64,000 nucleotides of DNA from Desulfolinea sp050305405 (lineage in GTDB: Bacteria > Chloroflexota > Anaerolineae > Anaerolineales > Villigracilaceae). The stretch covers positions 140,330-204,329 of the forward strand of contig JBNLFG010000009.1 in the NCBI GenBank assembly GCA_050305405.1. The letters run 5' to 3'. This document shows positions 58,826-64,000 of this stretch, one piece after another. A program made the translations under genes and the position numbers. The notes beneath the pieces are model-generated. The model was not told the DNA's origin and ran no database searches. It was given only the letters and a program-made list of their open reading frames with translations. How positions within the stretch are numbered: the stretch's first letter is position 1; every line of letters starts with the position of its first letter.

Positions 58826-60553
58826 TTAGGGAAGTACTGCCGTCTTATAAGTAATCATGATCTTTGCATCAGATGGGTCGTCATGAAGCACCATATATGA
58901 GACATTTAAAGACCCCGCATTTCCGCTGCCTGTAATGTAGCAAACATAGTCATGAACGTTATAGCCGTAAATATCAAATGTCCCACTTCCACGGGCGCCT
59001 GCTTCCAAACGGCAATTGTCAGCGCCGGGATCTCCGCTGTTTCCATGGGGCCATTCAGCCAGCACAGTTCCGTTTTCACCATAAAATTGACCTTTGTCGC
59101 CAGCCTGGACAAAAGTTATATCCACTCCACCGGCATAATCCACATCAATAGAATCCCAATGTCCCAGTTCTAAACCGCCGCTTACTATCGTTGGGGCGGA
59201 GTTTTCCGCTTCAACAATAACGAACAATTCCTTATAGGTAGATGTCTGGGTTAAACAATTCCCGCTATACATGAGCGTGTGGATTACTGTATCGCTGCCA
59301 ACCACAAAGGGAGCTTGTACTGTCTTTGATCCGGTTTTATCAACTTCCACGCCATCCAACAAGAGAGGACAAAGGGCATCCGCAGCGCCCCACTCGATGG
59401 TATAGGAACTGTTTGGTTCAACCGCACCGCTAGGGCCTGTGAAATAATTGATCGTCGGCGTAACCACCGGGGGGACAGTTGGCGTTGTAACAGTACAAGG
59501 AAGCAGATCTATATAAATAGATCCTGTAGTCGTCGAGCGTAGACCATCTACACTGACCGCTTCCGCAGTAAAGATCAAATTCCCAGCCTTCCCGTTGAGG
59601 ATACTATCCACTCCAGCGTTAAATCCTTCTCCCGTCCAGAAGGAAAAACTACCATTCCCATCGTGATCCAGATCATCGCCAATATTCCCGCTTTGGTTCC
59701 CGGTAGCAGGGTCATAGATCACAAATTTCGCTACTCCGCTGGCATATTTTTCATAAGGCGTGATCTGAAGATAATACGTAGCACTGATTGGTTCGTTATT
59801 ATTGCACTGCCCATAATAGATCACGTTTGGCGAAACGTTAAGTGCGTCAATTTCCAGATACTCTGCACTGCCAATCAAAGTGTCATTATCAGCGATTGGC
59901 TCAGGAGTAGGGTTGCTATTTCCGCTTCCACCGCCATACCCGCCTGAGGGAACGCCGGTATTGGTCGCTTGCGATGCTGAGGAGCCTGTGCCATCTGCTT
60001 TTCCCATAGGTACAGGTGAAGGCGAAGCAACCGGTGGTGCTGGCGGCGCGGTATCGTTATTACTGGGTGTGAATGGATCACTGGCTATCCCGCTATTGCA
60101 ATACTGCACGGAGATGGAACGGGCATTCTTCTCCGGGCTGGTGGTGAGATTTCCCGCCATATCAACGGCATAAACCTGATACTCCAGCGCGCCGCTACCC
60201 TGACCCAAAATTGATTCCGCTTCAGTGGCAACATCCAGCTCCCCGGCATAATGTCCGTTACCGGTAGATGGCAAACTTACGTCCGTCCACGCGAGAGAGG
60301 CTCCAAAGTTGCTCTCTGCTCGGTAACGATACTGCAAGCCCACGGTCGCGAGCGATCCGGAATCGTCGCTTACGTCCACAAATATCGTTACTCGCGTCGG
60401 ACCACAACTGCTATCCCTGTAAAAGACATTTTGCGCCGATATGCCCGCATTCTGTAATACGGGGGATGTGGTATCCGAACTAGCCACAGGCATATGGCAG
60501 GCAGTTAATACCAAGGTCAAAAGTAAAAGAACACTAACGATTTTCTTCTTCAT
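58826..60553 (-). CDS. Multi-domain lipoprotein, first of operon
   Basis: The protein has 575 residues with lipobox TLVLTAC. Ig-like domain about 38-155 (QNVFYRDSSCGPTRVTIFV), Pro/Gly/Ser linker, second Ig-like domain about 235-355 (LNVSPNVIYYGQCNNNEPIS), a Thr/Pro linker with TVPPVVTPTINYFTGPSG, a third about 365-460, and a final domain ending NVSYMVLHDDPSDAKIMITY. The first and second domains share the Y-x-C layout with the neighbouring genes, suggesting domain shuffling. It is presumably displayed on the surface. Confidence 0.75.
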   Translation of the reverse strand: MKKKIVSVLLLLTLVLTACHMPVASSDTTSPVLQNAGISAQNVFYRDSSCGPTRVTIFVDVSDDSGSLATVGLQYRYRAESNFGASLAWTDVSLPSTGNGHYAGELDVATEAESILGQGSGALEYQVYAVDMAGNLTTSPEKNARSISVQYCNSGIASDPFTPSNNDTAPPAPPVASPSPVPMGKADGTGSSASQATNTGVPSGGYGGGSGNSNPTPEPIADNDTLIGSAEYLEIDALNVSPNVIYYGQCNNNEPISATYYLQITPYEKYASGVAKFVIYDPATGNQSGNIGDDLDHDGNGSFSFWTGEGFNAGVDSILNGKAGNLIFTAEAVSVDGLRSTTTGSIYIDLLPCTVTTPTVPPVVTPTINYFTGPSGAVEPNSSYTIEWGAADALCPLLLDGVEVDKTGSKTVQAPFVVGSDTVIHTLMYSGNCLTQTSTYKELFVIVEAENSAPTIVSGGLELGHWDSIDVDYAGGVDITFVQAGDKGQFYGENGTVLAEWPHGNSGDPGADNCRLEAGARGSGTFDIYGYNVHDYVCYITGSGNAGSLNVSYMVLHDDPSDAKIMITYKTAVLP

Positions 60554-60677
60554 CTCATCTCCTCGTCAGCTTACAGAAAAACTTCTGTCTCATAATCAAT
60601 ATTCACTGTGCTGTAGGTTGGCGCACAGTCAAGCTATGATGACCAACCAGAATGCGATCAATGGTATCCATGGGTAC

Positions 60678-60881
60678 TCACTTTAGACCCGTGTTTTGTT
60701 GATTGCTTTTCTTTAGATAATCATCCAGATGGACAGCAATATTTCTAATATCTGCAATAGCTATCGTTTCCCCGCTGCGAACATGCTGTAATTGTCCACG
60801 CCACAAATCTGTATCTTCATGATCCCGCCAGATACGCACAATAAAAGATTCTCGTAAAGAAAAAATGGATTGTGGTGACAA
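60678..60881 (-). CDS. Small protein with FIVRIWRD/WRGQLQHVRSGE pattern
   Basis: The protein has 67 residues: SFIVRIWRDHED ... LWRGQLQHVRSGETIAIADI ... IAVHLDDYL. I have seen this short pattern in other Chloroflexota-like sequences, but I cannot name a family or function. It is preceded by a GGAG-like site (AGGAGTTTG) on the minus strand. It sits alone between the lipoprotein operon and a pseudogene. Confidence 0.65.
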   Translation of the reverse strand: MSPQSIFSLRESFIVRIWRDHEDTDLWRGQLQHVRSGETIAIADIRNIAVHLDDYLKKSNQQNTGLK

Positions 60882-61100
60882 AGCAAACTCCTATTAGAGA
60901 TAAATAATTAAAATTATTCTAATAAGCGTGTCTCTTGAAAGTATCTCTAAAACCACACTTGCTCGGTCATATGTCCCGCCAGTTTCTAAAAAATCGCATT
61001 ATATATGGCATCTTAAGAAGCTGTACACATTTAAACGATTTCAACCATTAAAACAAAAATGGCGGAAAACCCGCCACTTTTGACAAAACTCTTCCTGCCA

Positions 61101-61481
61101 TTATTCATCCGCTATGGCAGCCATATCTCGCTCAATAGTACGCAGCCCCAATTTCTCCATGCCTCTTGCGCGATATGTCTCAATAGTTTTGGCGCTTAGA
61201 TTTAATTAACCGGCTATTTCAGCGCTGGTATGTCCCAGTGCCACCAGCTTAAGCACCTCGCGTTCTCGAACACTGAGCGTCTCCCATAGTTCTGTATCTT
61301 CATTTTCCCCGCTGTTGGGCAGTAAACCTTCCAATAGGGATTTGGTCATCTTTGGGTGGACATACATCTCTCCAGCCATGATCGTCTTGATGGCGGAAAT
61401 CAATTCCACTAAGGGGATATCGATATAGATGCTTGTACCCTTATCAGAAGAAGTCTCTATGGTCAGTTTACCATTCGTGTT
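61101..61481 (-). pseudogene. Scar pseudogene: kinase C-terminus joined to LuxR-type regulator, with in-frame stop
   Basis: On the minus strand the frame starts after a stop and reads GKLTIETSSDKGTSIYIDIPL, the end of a histidine-kinase ATPase domain. It joins at once to VELISAIKTIMAGEMYVHPK and LSVREREVLKLVALGHTSAE, a NarL/LuxR regulator. A TAA (61208-61206) interrupts the HTH (EIAG stop LNLSAKTIETYRARGMEKLG), and the frame then runs intact to ADE stop at 61101. A deletion evidently fused two neighbouring genes and a nonsense mutation followed. A 67-residue remnant starting at 61409 may still be translated. Confidence 0.75.
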
Positions 61482-61585
61482 TTACTTCTGTTTACAAGGG
61501 TATATATGCGTTGAGAGATTACGCAGTCACAGACATTTTCGGACGAAATTTATACCCACATATTTGATTTATATCGCCAGAAAAG

Positions 61586-61607
61586 AGAAAATATGACAAT
61601 CGACATT
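61586..61607. repeat. 22-bp direct repeat, left copy
   Basis: AGAAAATATGACAATCGACATT occurs here and, identical and in the same orientation, at 63421-63442. The two flank the beta-helix gene. Confidence 0.85.
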
Positions 61608-61655
61608 CACCCAACAGATATTTCTAAGCGGCTTTTTGGCGACTTTTATAAAGGG

Positions 61656-63311
61656 CTACGGTTGCCCGACTTCGATGTAGTAGGTTGTCCCATTTTCTAC
61701 CTGAAATGCAATTTGTGATTGCTGTGTCCCACTTGCATTGTCATTACAGGCAACCAAGTCGAGGCCGGGGTGTGTTCCGGTCCAAACGGCAATGAATGTG
61801 TCATAGTGTGCGCTAAAGGTATCCAATGAAATAGCTGTGTTGCTATCCGCTATGTATGTATACCAAACAGTTGCTTGTCCTTTTCCATCAATCTTGCATG
61901 CTTCGGTTAATGTTGGGTCATCTAGAGCAGAAGATGCAAAGAATGTATTTAGAGCCTCCTGATTTCCGAGAGTGTCTATGTTTTTCGGGGATGAAAAAGT
62001 GTCGTTTGCGATAGGTTCCATTTCAAATGAGCCAATATCACAGCCTGTACTCTCTGGACGGGCTAGGCCGCGCTGATCTTCTGCCGGGCAGGAGGCGACC
62101 TTTGCTGTATTGAAGGCAGAAGAAGCGCCACCAATTGGCAATATTTGCATTCCTGGACCACCGTAATCAGTTAATGTGCCGAGAGCAGGGTTTTCTGTAA
62201 TGATATTTGTTCCATCGGCATAGCCGCCTTGAATGACACTATAGCTAACTACAGGAGCGCTGTCGTTGATATTTTCTATTTCATTGCCCGTGGAGGCTGT
62301 GTTGTCCCAAAGGATTATGTTGGTTAGGGTGGGGTGACTTTCAAAGGAGTTATACATGCCGCCACCTTGATACCCCGCTGAGTTATCACTAATGGTCACG
62401 TTCGTAATTGTTGGAGCGCTGCTATGGTTGTATATTGCACCGGCATAATTGCTCGCGTTATTGTTGCTAAAGGTTGCATTGGTAATTGTCGGGTTACTGC
62501 TCGATGCGTTGTACATTCCGGCAGCAAAACTGGCGGAGTTATTGCTAAAGGTTACGTTTGTAATTGTTGGGCTACTACTGGCGCGGTTGTACATCCCGCC
62601 GCCGGTGCCGTTAGAGGCGGAATTATTATCGAAGGTGACATTCGTGATTGTCGGGCTGCTAGTGTAATTATACATACCAGCGCCAAAATAGCTTGTAGAG
62701 TTGTTACTAAAGATTACATTTGTTACGGTTGGGTTTGAGTAGGCATTGTACATTCCGCCACCATATTCTGCGGTGTTATTACTGAATATGATATTGTTAA
62801 GGGTAGGGCTATTACTAAAGTTATACATCCCTCCGCCACGATTATTTGGAATGGAAGCATCTGCGTATCCGGCTGTAATGGTGAAACCGTCAATCGTAGC
62901 GTTGTTAACGCCAGTAACGACGTGATAAATATTATCAGTAAGTGCTACTGTGCCGATTTCTCCACTAAGAGTAGTGTTATTTGTAGCGGGGGCTGGATCA
63001 CGCTCTGTGCGATTGGTTTCTGCACCACTAAAGCCACCATAAAGTGCTACGTTACTAACCAGCCGAAAGGTATCTGTGCGCAACGTGCCGGGAGTGTGGA
63101 CCCCTTCCATGACCCAGATTTCATCGCCTGATGTTGCACTCGACAAGGCCGTTGCTAATGTGCAAGCGTTGGCCCAAGAGCTACAGTCGGCATCTCCGGT
63201 AGCATTTGGCTTTGCATACAGGGTGCTATTCGCATGTGCGATTTTTTTAGGGATGAGCAAGAAAAGAAAAGCGAAGGCTAATACAGTAAGAAAAAATTTT
63301 GAGAGTTTCAT
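61656..63311 (-). CDS. Secreted parallel beta-helix surface protein (choice-of-anchor Q-like)
   Basis: The protein has 551 residues. A signal peptide (about 1-28, ending KKIAHA) is followed by the same opening as the 34820 gene (TLYAKPNATGDADCSSW, DEIWVMEGVHTPG, ALYGGFSGAETNRTERD). A beta-helix has about seven TITNVTFSNNSAS-type turns with GGGMYN, then DIGSFEM and a PPC-like domain that ends YYIEVGQP, exactly as in the 34820 protein. No LPxTG or sortase follows. It may be held by another anchor or released. It is flanked by 22-bp direct repeats. Confidence 0.85.
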   Translation of the reverse strand: MKLSKFFLTVLAFAFLFLLIPKKIAHANSTLYAKPNATGDADCSSWANACTLATALSSATSGDEIWVMEGVHTPGTLRTDTFRLVSNVALYGGFSGAETNRTERDPAPATNNTTLSGEIGTVALTDNIYHVVTGVNNATIDGFTITAGYADASIPNNRGGGMYNFSNSPTLNNIIFSNNTAEYGGGMYNAYSNPTVTNVIFSNNSTSYFGAGMYNYTSSPTITNVTFDNNSASNGTGGGMYNRASSSPTITNVTFSNNSASFAAGMYNASSSNPTITNATFSNNNASNYAGAIYNHSSAPTITNVTISDNSAGYQGGGMYNSFESHPTLTNIILWDNTASTGNEIENINDSAPVVSYSVIQGGYADGTNIITENPALGTLTDYGGPGMQILPIGGASSAFNTAKVASCPAEDQRGLARPESTGCDIGSFEMEPIANDTFSSPKNIDTLGNQEALNTFFASSALDDPTLTEACKIDGKGQATVWYTYIADSNTAISLDTFSAHYDTFIAVWTGTHPGLDLVACNDNASGTQQSQIAFQVENGTTYYIEVGQP

Positions 63312-63420
63312 TTTCCCTCCTATTCTGGGATGTTTTTTTAATGTTAAGTAGTATACGAAGGTTTTGATTTCAGAGCAAGTGAAAGAGGCTCTAGTATGAG
63401 GTTTTTTTCAAGTTTTGAGC

Positions 63421-63442
63421 AGAAAATATGACAATCGACATT
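63421..63442. repeat. 22-bp direct repeat, right copy
   Basis: Identical to 61586-61607. Together they bracket 1.8 kb with the beta-helix gene. The 63443-63636 stretch has no gene I can support. Confidence 0.85.
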
Positions 63443-63636
63443 TACGCATTGGAGTATAGTAATGATTTCTGTGCTTGCGTCCTATAGCAGATTGCGCTAT
63501 TGTTCACAACAATACTTTGAAAGGAAACACATCCTAATGTCGTTCTACCACCGTCACACCTGAGCACAACATTCAAGCGTTGGACAACGCTCGAATTTGT
63601 TCCCTGTACGTCCGTATGTGGCGGAGGTTCTTCATT

Positions 63637-63653
63637 AGACCTCTTGCATAAGT
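63637..63653. mobile_element. Probable left end of IS5-type insertion sequence
   Basis: AGACCTCTTGCATAAGT lies 40 bp before a transposase start and resembles IS5-group terminal repeats (AGACCTTTGC-like). The right end is outside the window, so the inverted repeat cannot be checked. Confidence 0.5.
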
Positions 63654-63676
63654 ACTAATTGTGCCATAATAAGCAA

Positions 63677-64000
63677 ATGAAATATGAAGAGATAAAAAGA
63701 GAAACTTCAAACGTCTAACAGGCGTTTTACCAAGCACATTCGAGAAAATGCTTGGCGTTTTAGAAGAAAAATTACCCAGCTTTGGTCGTCCGCCAAAGCT
63801 TAGTCGGGCAGATCAACTTCTAATGACGCTGATGTATTGGCGAGAATATCGTACGCAGTTTCATATTGCAGGTTCTTATGGCATCAGTGAATCCGCAGTC
63901 TCACGAACGATCAAAAAAGTGGAAGATGTACTGATTCGCTCTGATCAATTTCATCTGCCTGGTAAGAAAGTGCTCAAATCAAACGATCTTGAGATTGAAG
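63677..64000 (+). pseudogene. IS5-family transposase, 5' end, frameshifted, truncated by window
   Basis: ATG 63677 starts MKYEEIK and runs out of frame at a run of five A (63694-63698). Adding one base restores NFKRLTGVLPSTFEKML and then QLLMTLMYWREYRTQFHI and SYGISESAVSRTIKKVED, the N-terminal region of IS5-family transposases. Either the element is dead or the A run serves ribosomal or polymerase slippage. The catalytic domain lies beyond the window. Confidence 0.75.

Overview
The window is dense bacterial chromosome with moderate GC. I read it as Chloroflexota, most likely Anaerolineae. The basis is gene style, not a marker gene: many lipoproteins with Thr/Pro-rich linkers after the lipobox, surface proteins carrying an LPxTG motif and a sortase domain in one chain, choice-of-anchor/parallel beta-helix exoproteins, and short palindromic intergenic repeats. 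No rRNA, tRNA or CRISPR array was recognised.

Layout. 1-1.4 kb: the end of one response regulator, a complete single-domain receiver and a GNAT protein. 1.6-4.3 kb: an Fe-S/metal cluster gene set (NifX-like protein, two MinD-type ATPases with inserted ferredoxin domains, a DUF59 protein). 4.3-5.5 kb: an IS5 relic and an S1-domain protein with a clear promoter and terminator. 5.6-11.2 kb (minus): a compact six-gene envelope acylation cassette comprising a 39-residue DltX-like microprotein, an MBOAT acyltransferase, two SGNH proteins, an acyl carrier protein and a fatty acyl-AMP ligase. It has the architecture of a Dlt system, with a fatty-acyl-type ligase in place of a D-alanine ligase. 11.3-18.2 kb: housekeeping genes (prfB with +1 frameshift, ftsY, osmC, trxA, xseAB) and lipoproteins. 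18.3-34.5 kb: HIT protein, two tandem DUF3048 lipoproteins with an inserted SdrD-B-like domain, a histidine kinase, thiolase plus 3-hydroxybutyryl-CoA dehydrogenase, metF, a GMC oxidoreductase, GDPD, MerR/TipAS and a membrane LuxR regulator.

34.8-46.2 kb is a cell-surface island. It holds a beta-helix protein whose sortase tail has decayed, two large surface proteins each ending in LPxTG followed directly by a sortase domain, a GNAT protein and a tail-collar/DUF6916 pair. 46.6-56.1 kb is an operon for a membrane-bound group 4 [NiFe] hydrogenase (NuoJ, K, L, N, A, B, CD, H and I-like subunits, maturation protease, HypA, HypC). A Rex-like operator covers its -10 box. 56.5-60.6 kb is a minus-strand run of four secreted lipoproteins. 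60.7-64 kb holds a small conserved-looking protein, a kinase/regulator scar pseudogene, another beta-helix protein flanked by exact 22-bp direct repeats, and the left end of an IS5-type element that runs off the window.

The two strongest leads for undescribed biology are the Dlt-like acylation cassette, including an unannotated microprotein, and the surface proteins that carry their own sortase next to an LPxTG motif.
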